This document shows positions 1 to 6,900 of a DNA stretch of 14,111 bases, in pieces. The notes below the pieces were generated by a model. That model ran no database searches, was not told where the DNA came from, and worked only from the letters and a program-made list of their open reading frames with translations. Numbering within the stretch: the first letter of the stretch is position 1; every line of letters starts with the position of its first letter. This DNA is from Pseudomonadota bacterium (GTDB taxonomy: Bacteria > Pseudomonadota > Gammaproteobacteria > Halothiobacillales > Halothiobacillaceae). The DNA lies in NCBI GenBank assembly GCA_021795795.1, contig JAJYPA010000175.1:1-14111 (forward strand), given 5' to 3'. The translations under genes were made by a program, and so were the position numbers.

Positions 1-149
1 CAACTCGCCGGACTTTTGCCCCATTTGCAATAAAACTTGGGCAGCCGATTGCCGCCCATAGATGAAGCGGCATGGCCTTAGAAGAAGCTCTGTTGTGGGA
101 GCTTTATAGCCAACCAAGCGGACAATATGAGGTAACCGCATGATTTATT
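1..149. other. Probable host flank outside the element
   Basis: This stretch lies beyond the CCA end of the tRNA fragment, on the side that should be host chromosome if the element entered the 3' end of tRNA-Ala. I see no supportable gene. One plus-strand frame is open from base 2 to a TAG at 59-61 and reads as a short peptide with a C-x2-C pair. It could be the 3' end of a gene that starts outside the window, but 19 codons are too few to call. Confidence 0.4.
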
Positions 150-198
150 TGGTGGAGCCAAGCGGGATCGAACCGCTGACCTCTTGAATGCCATTCAA
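150..198 (-). other. Attachment site: 3' fragment of tRNA-Ala(GGC)
   Basis: Read on the minus strand, this is the 3' portion of an alanine tRNA. It has the anticodon stem CTTGA/TCAAG around a 7-nt loop with anticodon GGC (190-192), the variable region, a T arm with AGCGG/CCGCT around TTCGATC, the acceptor 3' strand and an encoded CCA at 150-152. It closely resembles gammaproteobacterial alaW-type genes. The D arm and 5' acceptor strand are missing: the sequence upstream on the minus strand (199 onward) is AT-rich and does not fold as a tRNA. Such a fragment is the usual mark of site-specific integration into the 3' end of a tRNA gene. The orientation puts the element to the right, and the intact tRNA should be at the far right end of the element. 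Confidence 0.85.
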
Positions 199-223
199 AT
201 TCAACCATGTTTATAGTCAACCA

Positions 224-329
224 CTTACAATACATCGTTATGATTTGTAAGAGTTTTCGTACACGCTCATACACTCCCGTACACGCCCAAACACAATCTC
301 AGTGTCCAGAATTTGTCCAGAATGTCCAG
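224..329. repeat. Att-proximal repeat cluster (possible integrase/Xis arm sites)
   Basis: Three kinds of repeat lie just inside the boundary. CTTACAA (224-230) and TTGTAAG (245-251) form an inverted repeat around 14 nt. CGTACACGC occurs at 258-266 and again exactly 20 bases later at 278-286, with partial similarity through the rest of the 20-base unit. GTCCAGAAT occurs at 304-312 and 315-323, followed at once by GTCCAG (324-329). Tyrosine integrases and excisionases commonly bind short repeated arm sites within a few hundred bases of the core, so that role is likely by position. No integrase gene is in the window to confirm it. Confidence 0.5.
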
Positions 330-349
330 CCGGATTTCCGGTACGGACG

Positions 350-667
350 TTACTCTCCACCAGGCAACCGCCGTGCGGCGGACAGATACGCCGCCATGTT
401 CTCCCGCTTACCGACGGACAGCACCAGAACCACCAGGACGTCATCTTCGACGCTGTAGACCAGCCGATAGCCCTGTTTACGCAACTTGATCTTGTAACAG
501 TTCGCCAGATCCCCATGCAGACGGGAACCGGGCACATGCGGTTGATCCAATCGCTTCTTCAGAGCCTTGCGTAACGGACCCTTTGCGCCGCCATTGAGCG
601 CATTCCATTCTTCGAGGGCCTCCGGCATAAACTTCAGCCGGTACTTCCCGACCTCAGATTTGGTCAA
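350..667 (-). CDS. stbE: StbE/RelE-family toxin of a type II toxin-antitoxin pair
   Basis: This 105-aa protein matches the RelE/ParE superfamily, StbE branch: an N-terminal helix pair with EEW-x-L, the central HGDLANCYKIKLRKQGYRLVY block, a short acidic turn, and a C-terminal GKREN...AAYLSAARRL. RelE-type toxins cleave mRNA on the ribosome and are neutralised by the antitoxin encoded just upstream. I chose the TTG at 667 as start because GAGG stands 6 nt before it and the conserved N-terminus begins directly after it; the only in-frame ATG nearby is 13 codons inside and would remove conserved sequence. The start overlaps the 3' end of the antitoxin gene by 14 nt, so translation is probably coupled. 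The gene ends about 150 bases from the tRNA fragment. Family assignment is firm, activity inferred. Confidence 0.9.
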   Translation of the reverse strand: MTKSEVGKYRLKFMPEALEEWNALNGGAKGPLRKALKKRLDQPHVPGSRLHGDLANCYKIKLRKQGYRLVYSVEDDVLVVLVLSVGKRENMAAYLSAARRLPGGE

Positions 668-905
668 TATCCACCTCTATGGCCGTATCCTTACGAGCCA
701 ACCGGCGTCGAGCGACTTCGAGCAAGTCGCGGTCAGCCAGTTCCTCCACCAGCGATTCAAAAACTTCCGGGTTGACCATATAGAACGCCGGACGATTGTG
801 ATTGAGCACCGCCACTGGGCGTGATCCCGCGTTCCGAAGCACGCTGGCTGGGTTTTTCTTGAACTCGGTCATACTGATGGAGTAATCGGCGTAAATGGGT
901 TCCAT
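654..905 (-). CDS. stbD: StbD/Phd-YefM-family antitoxin
   Basis: This 83-aa protein is a Phd/YefM-type antitoxin of the StbD branch. It shows the typical N-terminal block (YADYSISMTEFKKNPASVL), then a beta segment RPVAVLNHNRPAFYMV, then an acidic helical tail that would bind the toxin. Phd/YefM proteins bind their own promoter as dimers and, together with the toxin, repress it. The ATG at 905 is preceded by AGAGGAG at a normal distance. A longer frame reaches 947 but its extra 14 residues are not antitoxin-like and would run into the -10 region. The gene precedes and overlaps stbE in the usual antitoxin-first order. Confidence 0.92.
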   Translation of the reverse strand: MEPIYADYSISMTEFKKNPASVLRNAGSRPVAVLNHNRPAFYMVNPEVFESLVEELADRDLLEVARRRLARKDTAIEVDIDQI

Positions 906-946
906 GATGATGTGCTCCTCTATTCTGTATAATGTTAACAGAGCCA

Positions 947-975
947 AATATAGAGCCGATAACGGCGCTTTTCAA
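947..975 (-). promoter_or_regulatory. Promoter of stbDE
   Basis: On the minus strand TTGAAA (970-975) and TATATT (947-952) are separated by 17 bp, a good sigma-70 promoter about 40 bases before the stbD start. Between the two boxes lies the inverted repeat GCCG-ATAA-CGGC (955-966), well placed to be an autoregulatory operator for the antitoxin. Further toward the gene a GTTAAC palindrome sits inside CTGT...ACAG, a second candidate operator. Confidence 0.65.
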
Positions 976-990
976 GAGGTTGCCGGATGG

Positions 991-1098
991 AAAATAAAAA
1001 ATGGCTCGGTATCTTCATAGGGTGTACTCAGCAAAGGAGGGCATCCACCAATGGCATCTATCAAGGCCGGAAAAGACCGAGACAACACGAAAATGTGA
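991..1098 (+). promoter_or_regulatory. Dispersed leader element, copy A, with a relic start
   Basis: GCTCGGTATCTTCA (1004-1017) differs at one base from the 14-base core found four more times in this window, and as in the others an A-rich run precedes it (991-1001). GGGTG (1020-1024) can pair with CATCC (1042-1046). A strong ribosome-binding site GGAGG (1036-1040) is followed after 10 nt by ATG (1051), but that frame stops after 15 codons at 1096-1098 (MASIKAGKDRDNTKM). The arrangement looks like a leader whose original gene was lost, with higBA now following. The core also lies in a longer frame that runs into higB, which I regard as accidental. Confidence 0.5.
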
Positions 1099-1113
1099 TG
1101 GTATGGCAAACAC

Positions 1114-1143
1114 TTGCGCAACCATCGCACAACGCGATATACT
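1114..1143 (+). promoter_or_regulatory. Probable promoter of higBA
   Basis: TATACT (1138-1143) is a close match to a -10 box, 35 bases before the higB start. TTGCGC (1114-1119), 18 bp upstream, is a moderate -35. Short inverted repeats such as CTCC...GGAG downstream of the -10 could bind HigA, but they are weak. Confidence 0.45.
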
Positions 1144-1177
1144 CCTTGAACACTGGAGAACGGGAGCGTCAGAAAAC

Positions 1178-1468
1178 ATGCACGTCATCACGCGCCGACG
1201 CATTACGGAAGCCATGAAGCGGCATGCGGACTGCGCCACGGCGCTGGATCAGTGGTACCGGGTCATGAAAAAGGCGTGTCTAGCGGACTTCGCGGAGATG
1301 AGAAATCTCTTCAACAGCGTGGACAAGGTGGACGATGTGTATGTCTTTAATGTCGGAGGCAACAAGCTGCGGATCATCGCGGCGGTTCACTTCAACACTG
1401 GCAAGACTTTCATTCGGCAGGTACTCACCCACCCCGAATATGATAAAGGACACTGGAGGGCAAAATAA
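1178..1468 (+). CDS. higB: HigB-family mRNA interferase toxin
   Basis: This 96-aa protein matches the HigB toxin family (a RelE-fold ribosome-dependent mRNA interferase) along its whole length: MHVITRRRI at the start, ALDQWYRVMKKA, the middle FNVGGNKLRIIAAVHF strand pair, and the C-terminal FIRQVLTHPEYDKGHW. The start at 1178 fits the family's N-terminus exactly. The frame stays open back to 1001, but that 59-codon extension has no family counterpart and runs through the copy A leader. A GGGAG lies about 11 nt before the ATG. The stop overlaps the higA start (TAATG), the toxin-first order typical of higBA. Confidence 0.93.
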   Translation: MHVITRRRITEAMKRHADCATALDQWYRVMKKACLADFAEMRNLFNSVDKVDDVYVFNVGGNKLRIIAAVHFNTGKTFIRQVLTHPEYDKGHWRAK

Positions 1469-1869
1469 TGAACACTTGTATCAACGACGCGATCACACAT
1501 TGGCCCCATGTGGCGCCCCTGTTGCAACCTGCCCGCACCGAAGCGGAATACGAAGCCCTTGTGGAGGCATTGGATGCCGTGCTGGACGCGGGCGGGGCCG
1601 ACGAGTCACACCCCATGGCCCGGCTGGCGGATTACCTGGGCGATCTGGTGGCACAATGGGAAGCGCGGGATCCCATGCCGGATGGCGCAACGCCATTGGA
1701 AGTCTTGCGCTTCCTTATGGCCCAGCACGGGCTGAAGCAGGTCGACCTGCCGGAAATCGGCAGCCAGGGTGTAGTGAGTGAAATAATGCACGGCAAGCGC
1801 ACTCTGAATCTGCGTCAGGCGCGAGCATTGGCTGGGCGTTTCGGGATATCGGCACTGGTGTTTTTGTAA
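1468..1869 (+). CDS. higA: HigA-family antitoxin, XRE-type DNA-binding protein
   Basis: This 133-aa protein has an N-terminal helical region (about residues 1-65) rich in Ala, Glu and Asp, followed by TPLEVLRFLMAQHGLKQVDLPE and a C-terminal helix-turn-helix (GSQGVVSEIMHGKRTLNLRQARALAGRFG), the layout of HigA antitoxins. The protein should bind HigB and repress the operon. GGAGGG ends 7 nt before the ATG, which overlaps the higB stop. Its divergent orientation to stbDE places two addiction modules back to back at the element boundary. Confidence 0.93.
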   Translation: MNTCINDAITHWPHVAPLLQPARTEAEYEALVEALDAVLDAGGADESHPMARLADYLGDLVAQWEARDPMPDGATPLEVLRFLMAQHGLKQVDLPEIGSQGVVSEIMHGKRTLNLRQARALAGRFGISALVFL

Positions 1870-1894
1870 TTCAAGGGGATAGGGAGGCTCAATC

Positions 1895-2023
1895 ATGCAC
1901 ATCCCACCCTCGAAATCGAAATCTCATTTCAAGAGACATGTCAATACAACAGCCACCGGTACTTTGACACAAGCAAAGTACGTGCTATACTTAACTGTTG
2001 CGGACCATGGTACTCATACCTGA
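1895..2023 (+). CDS. Possible 42-aa peptide downstream of higA
   Basis: An ATG 25 bases after the higA stop is preceded by GGGAGG at 7 nt, a very good ribosome-binding site, and opens a 42-codon frame (MHIPPSKSKSHFKRHVN...). The peptide is basic at its N-terminus and has no recognisable family. The frame overlaps the promoter and palindrome of the next gene, which argues against it or implies that higBA transcription reads through that operator. The ribosome-binding site is the only support. Confidence 0.3.
   Translation: MHIPPSKSKSHFKRHVNTTATGTLTQAKYVLYLTVADHGTHT
1959..1991 (+). promoter_or_regulatory. Promoter embedded in a perfect palindrome
   Basis: TTGACA (1964-1969) is a perfect -35 and TATACT (1986-1991) a near-perfect -10, separated by 16 bp. 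The -35 is enclosed by an inverted repeat with 8-bp perfect arms, GTACTTTG (1959-1966) and CAAAGTAC (1974-1981), spaced by 7 nt. A dimeric repressor bound here would block RNA polymerase. It drives the gene that starts at 2062. Confidence 0.75.
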
Positions 2024-2061
2024 CGACCCGCAACACAGGAACAGACTACGGAGGGAATTAT

Positions 2062-2973
2062 ATGCTAGTTGGAAAGCAACAGCAACACATGGCGAGGGTG
2101 AGCGACTATCGGACCGTCGATAATTACCGGCGCCAAATTGTGAACAAAATACAACATGTAAAAACCGCCACTGCGCACGTGCAAAAATTGTTGAGGTTGA
2201 TACATACCCAGCACTTTGCTGCGGCAAACTGGAATGAATTCGATCTGTTTGGCAACCAAAATGTAAATTACACCACACCCCATCAGCTAAAAAAAGTAGG
2301 TGATGAAATCGCGGAAACGCGCGCCAGCCTCGCTGCGGAAGAAAAGTACACGAGGCAAGCACTGATCGGATCTGGACAGCGGGGACATGACATTGCACCC
2401 ACTCCACCAGAAAAGGGTGAAGATGAAGACTGGTCTTATGATAATGTCATTTATTGCAACGCGCGTCTCGACCTTTACGAAACCCAATTGGAAAGTCTCA
2501 ACAAGCTGCTCAGATTTCTGACATCAAGCATAACAACCGCATCCAAGACCACACTCAAGGGCCTGGCAAGGGAAATAAAAAACGGCAAACTGAACGTCTG
2601 GAATGCCGAGAATCATGGTGTCATCGCTGACATGGCGGCAACGATGTCCGAGTCAGGGTGCGAAAAAGACGTAATTTTGTCTAGTTGTTATGGCCTTTCT
2701 TATTATTTTGCTGACGCCAGTTTCCAGCCTTCAAGCGTGGTCAAACCATTTATTTCCAGACACCGACGTGCGTCGATGCCTCATAATACACCATTGCCAC
2801 GCCATCGTGTCCCAGCGGCAAGGCGCAGGAGTAGGACTCATGGCTCTGCCATCAAGTCCGGAGATGATGGCGACGGAGACGGAGACGGAGAACCGCCCCG
2901 ACCCCACTCATCCACACTACCCCCATTCCACCCTAGCCTCACCCACTCCCTGATCTCCTGGGGGGCACTGTGA
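2062..2973 (+). CDS. Unknown 303-aa protein with helical core and low-complexity tail
   Basis: I recognise no family. GGAGGG lies before the ATG and a strong promoter lies upstream, so expression is likely. Residues 1 to about 80 are polar and mostly helical; residues about 80-200 include coiled-coil-like stretches (EIAETRASLAAEEKYTRQAL, then LDLYETQLESLNKLLRFL). From about residue 225 the protein changes to Arg, Pro, His and Ser-rich sequence with a DGDGDGDGE run encoded by a tandem GACGGA repeat (around 2871-2892). Base composition changes at the same point: the first two thirds are clearly more AT-rich than the tail and than the other genes here. The tail may be a fusion or a frameshifted end. 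A soluble protein is likely, since no signal peptide or membrane segment is evident. Confidence 0.65.
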   Translation: MLVGKQQQHMARVSDYRTVDNYRRQIVNKIQHVKTATAHVQKLLRLIHTQHFAAANWNEFDLFGNQNVNYTTPHQLKKVGDEIAETRASLAAEEKYTRQALIGSGQRGHDIAPTPPEKGEDEDWSYDNVIYCNARLDLYETQLESLNKLLRFLTSSITTASKTTLKGLAREIKNGKLNVWNAENHGVIADMAATMSESGCEKDVILSSCYGLSYYFADASFQPSSVVKPFISRHRRASMPHNTPLPRHRVPAARRRSRTHGSAIKSGDDGDGDGDGEPPRPHSSTLPPFHPSLTHSLISWGAL

Positions 2974-3120
2974 GAGCGCCCAGCACAAATCAGCAACACG
3001 TCCACCCATGCCCTGTAGACGGTATGGGCAAATCCACACCAGCCACCATCCGCGCCACATGTCGGGATCAATTTGAGCCCGAGAATTTGCGCGCCCATAA
3101 AGCTGAAAATTGTGGCGTTC

Positions 3121-3140
3121 TTGCGCCGCACATGGCGCAA
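3121..3140 (+). promoter_or_regulatory. Operator-like palindrome before the AlpA-like gene
   Basis: TTGCGCC (3121-3127) and GGCGCAA (3134-3140) are perfect 7-bp inverted arms around 6 nt, ending 21 bases before the start codon at 3162. This is a natural site for autoregulation by the DNA-binding protein encoded next. A clear promoter is not visible. Confidence 0.5.
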
Positions 3141-3161
3141 ATCCTTGGGGAAAATACCCAC

Positions 3162-3458
3162 ATGGATTCATCCCGCGTAGCACTCTCCCTCCCAGAACTG
3201 GCCGCCCTCTACGGGGGCAACCACAGGAGTGCTCGCAACTGGTTCTACAAGCATCCAGAAGACTTTCCTCCAGCGATTTATTTGCCTGGGACCAGAGGCC
3301 CTCGTTTTCTGGTATCCGATGTCCCTGCGTGGCTTGACTCCAGGAAGACCCAACAACCCGCACCACCGCCATCTGCACCAAAACCCCAGGGCCGCCCCCG
3401 CAAGGCTTCCGCCTCGCAAATCGCCCGCGCCCGTCAGGGCAAAGTTGGTGTGGCATGA
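3162..3458 (+). CDS. AlpA/excisionase-like small DNA-binding protein
   Basis: This 98-aa protein begins with a short winged-helix-type segment: LSLPELAALYGGNHRSARNWFYK, then PPAIYLPGTRGPRFLVSDVPAWLDSRK. This resembles AlpA/MerR-like helix-turn-helix proteins, in which a helix-turn-helix is followed by a small wing and a W-L helix. The C-terminal third is Pro and Ala-rich, then basic (GRPRKASASQIARARQGK). AlpA-type proteins of mobile elements act as regulators or excisionases. The frame is open back to 2970, but the similarity starts at the ATG at 3162 and a palindrome ends just before it. The ribosome-binding site is weak (GGGG 11 nt before). The stop overlaps the next start as ATGA. Confidence 0.6.
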   Translation: MDSSRVALSLPELAALYGGNHRSARNWFYKHPEDFPPAIYLPGTRGPRFLVSDVPAWLDSRKTQQPAPPPSAPKPQGRPRKASASQIARARQGKVGVA

Positions 3459-3832
3459 CGGCGCCGATCACCCACCAACAGGCCATGGAGTATCACAACG
3501 CGGTAGCAGAAATCCTGGACCTGGGGAATATGGCACAAATTGGGCGGCTGCGAGATGCCCTGGGGCTTCCTCCAGCGGCAATCAACTCCCCTACCCCCAC
3601 CAAGCCCGATTTCTGTTATTCGCAGGTACAGACATGGGAGATGGTCAGCGCCGCGCTCGGGCTCAAGCCGGACTCGATCAGGGCTAACAAGCCCTGGCTG
3701 CTGTTGCAGCGAAAGGGGCGCGGCGAGGGGATCGGTTTCGAGACCCGCGGTCCCAGGAGTCGGATGTACACCCAAGAGGCCGTGAACTACCTGATAGCCA
3801 ACTGGGGTAAGACCCGGTGGGCGATGGGCTGA
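3455..3832 (+). CDS. Unknown 125-aa protein coupled to the AlpA-like gene
   Basis: The ATG overlaps the preceding stop as ATGA, so translation is probably coupled; its own ribosome-binding site is poor. Residues about 1-42 are helical (MEYHNAVAEIL, IGRLRDALGLPP). The middle has WEMVSAALGLKPDSIRANKPWL, a helix pair that could be a degenerate helix-turn-helix. The C-terminal part is Arg and Gly-rich, then YTQEAVNYLIANWGK. I recognise no family. Its position between a DNA-binding protein and the large helicase suggests a role in replication or its control, but that is context only. Confidence 0.7.
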   Translation: MTAPITHQQAMEYHNAVAEILDLGNMAQIGRLRDALGLPPAAINSPTPTKPDFCYSQVQTWEMVSAALGLKPDSIRANKPWLLLQRKGRGEGIGFETRGPRSRMYTQEAVNYLIANWGKTRWAMG

Positions 3833-3875
3833 TCCGCCACGGTGATCAAGCTAAGCCCAGCCCCATAACCAATGC

Positions 3876-3962
3876 CAAGAAAATTTTGCTCGGTATTTTC
3901 AATAGCCACGGGACACAAAAAAGGCCAGCGGGCGCTGGCCATATGCACAACACGTGAGGAGG
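3876..3962 (+). promoter_or_regulatory. Dispersed leader element, copy B, before the helicase gene
   Basis: GAAAA precedes an exact 14-base core GCTCGGTATTTTCA (3888-3901) and then ATAG as in copy C. The core lies 77 bases before the helicase start. The leader also holds the GGCCAGC hairpin described separately and ends in a strong ribosome-binding site, GAGGAGG (3956-3962). The core is flanked by GAAAA and TTTTC, so it is also an imperfect dyad and could bind a protein. Confidence 0.65.
3917..3940 (-). terminator. Strong hairpin in the helicase leader, terminator-like on the minus strand
   Basis: GGCCAGC (3923-3929) and GCTGGCC (3934-3940) form a perfect 7-bp GC-rich stem with a 4-nt loop. 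A run of six A (3917-3922) precedes it on the plus strand, so on the minus strand the hairpin is followed by six T, the form of an intrinsic terminator. No minus-strand gene is visible that would need it. On the plus strand it is a leader hairpin ending 16 nt before the ribosome-binding site and may limit translation of the helicase. Confidence 0.5.
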
Positions 3963-3964
3963 AT

Positions 3965-6900
3965 ATGATTGTGGAAAAGGAACAGATTGTCAATGGTTTG
4001 CCAACCCCCATCAGCAAAGCCCGGGCCGAAGAGCAGGAAGCGCCCGGAAGCGTCCGCCAAAGCGCGGCAGATAAAAGGTGGAAGGCGGGAACCCCAGCCA
4101 CCCCTGAACAGATCGCCGAAATCGCCAACTGTCCTCCCCACCTGGCGAAAGCAATGGCGGCCAATCGCTGGGCCCCACGGCTCGACGGAAGCTTTCGCCA
4201 CGGCAAGGCCGCGCTGCTGTGGCCTTACTATGCCCGCCGGGCTGGATGCCTAGATCTCTCCGCACTCTATCTCCACACGCGCAATCAAAGTGCTGAAGAT
4301 TACCTCGGCGCCCGGGAAAACGCAGTGACCACGCGGATCCAGGAAGCCGCGACGTTGTTCATCCCCGGCAACCCAAACGCGCCGGGCAAAAGTCGCCGCA
4401 TGGTCGTCCTCGCCGCAAGCCCTCTGGACGCCATGGCCGTCCATGAAGCCAGCCCCGGTGCGGACGTGTATGGCATTGGCACCCCCAACATCCCCCAATG
4501 GCTGATCCACCGCTGGATCCACCTCAAGAAAACCCTGCTGGTGACTGTCGGCCTCTCGGCATCGGAAACCCAGATCATCCAGGCGCACGCCCAGCAGGCA
4601 GGCTGGTACGGCATGATCCGCCGCGCGAAGACACTGGCTGTCGTCCTGCCGGAACCGGATGGGGATGACGATGTGTCCGCCAGTGGACACACCGATCGCA
4701 TCACAGCCTGGAGCATCCTGACCACCCAGGGCATGGACGCCCTTAAAGCATTCATCCAGGACTCGGCCATGGTCTATGACCCGCGCATCAAGGGGACGAC
4801 CGTAACCCATCCCGCCCCCGGGGATGACAGAGACGGGAACGGGGAGCAGGTTGCAGAGGACGTTACGGATGAATGCCCCGCGCCGCAGGCCACCATCGGT
4901 CACGGCAACAGTCGCGGCGCGCGCCAGAAAGCCCGCGCGCTGTTTCGGGCCGCGCGCAAAACAGGACGGACCCGATCCGACCGCGATGGCTGGTTTTCCT
5001 CTCTGGACGACGCCTCTGACTATCTGAACACTTGCCTGGATGACGGCGCCCGCCAGCACGTCGCCGCCATGGAGGCCATCACCGGTCTGGGAAAAACCCA
5101 TGCCATCCTTGCGCTCATGCTGCGCGACGACCGGCCGCACATCATGGTCACCCCCACCGTGGAACTGGCGCAGGAGGCCTATCGAAAAATATTGGCCCTG
5201 GCGTCTGATGACGTCAAAGCCGATATCCGCCTTCATATCCCCCGCAGCGAAGACACCTGCCAGCGTTACCCCACCATCCAGCTACTGCAGACCGCCAGCC
5301 GTGGGCCATTTGCCCAGGTCTGCAAAATGTCTGACGTGCAGCAAAGCATTCCTGGCGACTGCGAGCATTACGAAACCTGTCCATACATGGCCGGGCTGAA
5401 ACTGGACAAACAGGCCCGCATCCTGATCGCCCCCCACGCCGCGCTGTCGGGTGAAAGCAGCATGCTCAAACAGGCGGGGCAACCGATCCGTGACTCTGAA
5501 ACCGGCCAGTGGGAGACCCCGGAGGAAACTCCGCGCCGGATCGTCGTGGACGAGCAGACCGAAGCGGCCACCCTCATCAATCTGACCCACGAGGACACAA
5601 AGAAAAACATCCTCGCGCTGAGCCACTGGAACAAGAAACAGACCTGGGTGCGCGACCGCATGCGCGGCGCGATGGGTGACCAGTTCACGGAAGAGAAACT
5701 CCAGGCCGGCGTGGACGCCTACGGGAAGTTTTCCGCAGCCCTGAACACCATGTACACGGAGTTTTCACGGTGGGCCGATCCGAATCTCTCCCGAAAACCC
5801 ATAGCCATCCGCCAGTCCGGGGTCTGGCGGGATCTCGTGGACGCCTACCGCAAGCTCCCTGACGCACTCACCCTGATGGATGGCTCTACGCTCGCCGAAC
5901 GACCGGTGATGCCCGGTAGAAACGAAGAAAACATCATTCCTAAACAGTGGCTGGCGGCTCTGGTCCAGGCGCTCAAGGACGGTATGATATGGATCCATAA
6001 CGGTAATCTGGTGATTGGAAAAGAAGGCGGTCTCTGGAAAAACCTGATGAAGCAGGGTGGGTTCTATCTGGACGCGACCATCGGTCTGACGCAACGGCAA
6101 ATCATTCTGAACACGGCGGACAGCGGCGTGCATACCGTCGCCGTCCACCAACCCAACCTGCGCGTTCTCCAGATGCTGGACGGGCGACAGCATGGCAAGG
6201 CCTCGCTGGCAGCCAACGGCATCGGCAACGAACTGAAACTCTGCGTCGGCGATTGGCGACGGCTCGTTATCCAGTACGGACACGGCCAGGTCGCGGGGAT
6301 ACTGCACAAGGTCATGCATAACATCCTGATGCTGGCCTACGGCGGCGACGCCGATGACCGGACGATTCCGGACGCCGACCTGATCCGTGCCGGTGACGCT
6401 CTGGAACGCTGGGGACTCACTCCAGGCGGCAAGGAGTGGCTGTCGATGCTGCAGAGCGCCGGAATTCCACCCAACCCGCGCCTGGCCCGCGAAGCCGCTG
6501 GTTTCACCATGGAGGATGTGACCATGCTGGGGCACTGGCACAAGGATGATCGCGGCCACAACCTCTGGGAAAAGGCCAAGGCGCTGTTCTGCTGGGGCGC
6601 GCCGCTGCTGACTCCCGACGAATATCTGATCCGGTATTCCGTCCATCGCGTCATCATGAAGCGTCACGGGGTGGACCTGCCCGAATGGGATGGGTCGGTC
6701 ACCAAGGGACAGGCCATCGAGACCAACGGCGGCGAGCACACCGTAACCACCCAGTTCCCACTGCCCACCCTGCCCGAAGCCCGCGCCTTTGTGCTGGATT
6801 CCGTAAACGCCCAGATCGCTCAGGCCGTGGGCCGACTGCGCGGGGTTCGGCGGACGGCGGAGAACCCCGCGCAGGTCTTCCTATTCATGGGTGATTTTCC

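Noticed and set aside
1001..1177. N-terminal extension of HigB starting with the leader core (MARYLHRV...)
   Set aside because: HigB family proteins start at the position of codon 1178; the extension runs through leader A and the promoter.
4250..5236. Long minus-strand open frame of 328 codons inside the helicase gene
   Set aside because: It is antisense to a gene with clear helicase motifs and follows from its GC-rich third positions; the translation has no domain and no ribosome-binding site.
5765..6739. Second long minus-strand open frame (324 codons) inside the helicase gene
   Set aside because: Same reason; it spans conserved parts of the helicase and reads as low-information sequence.
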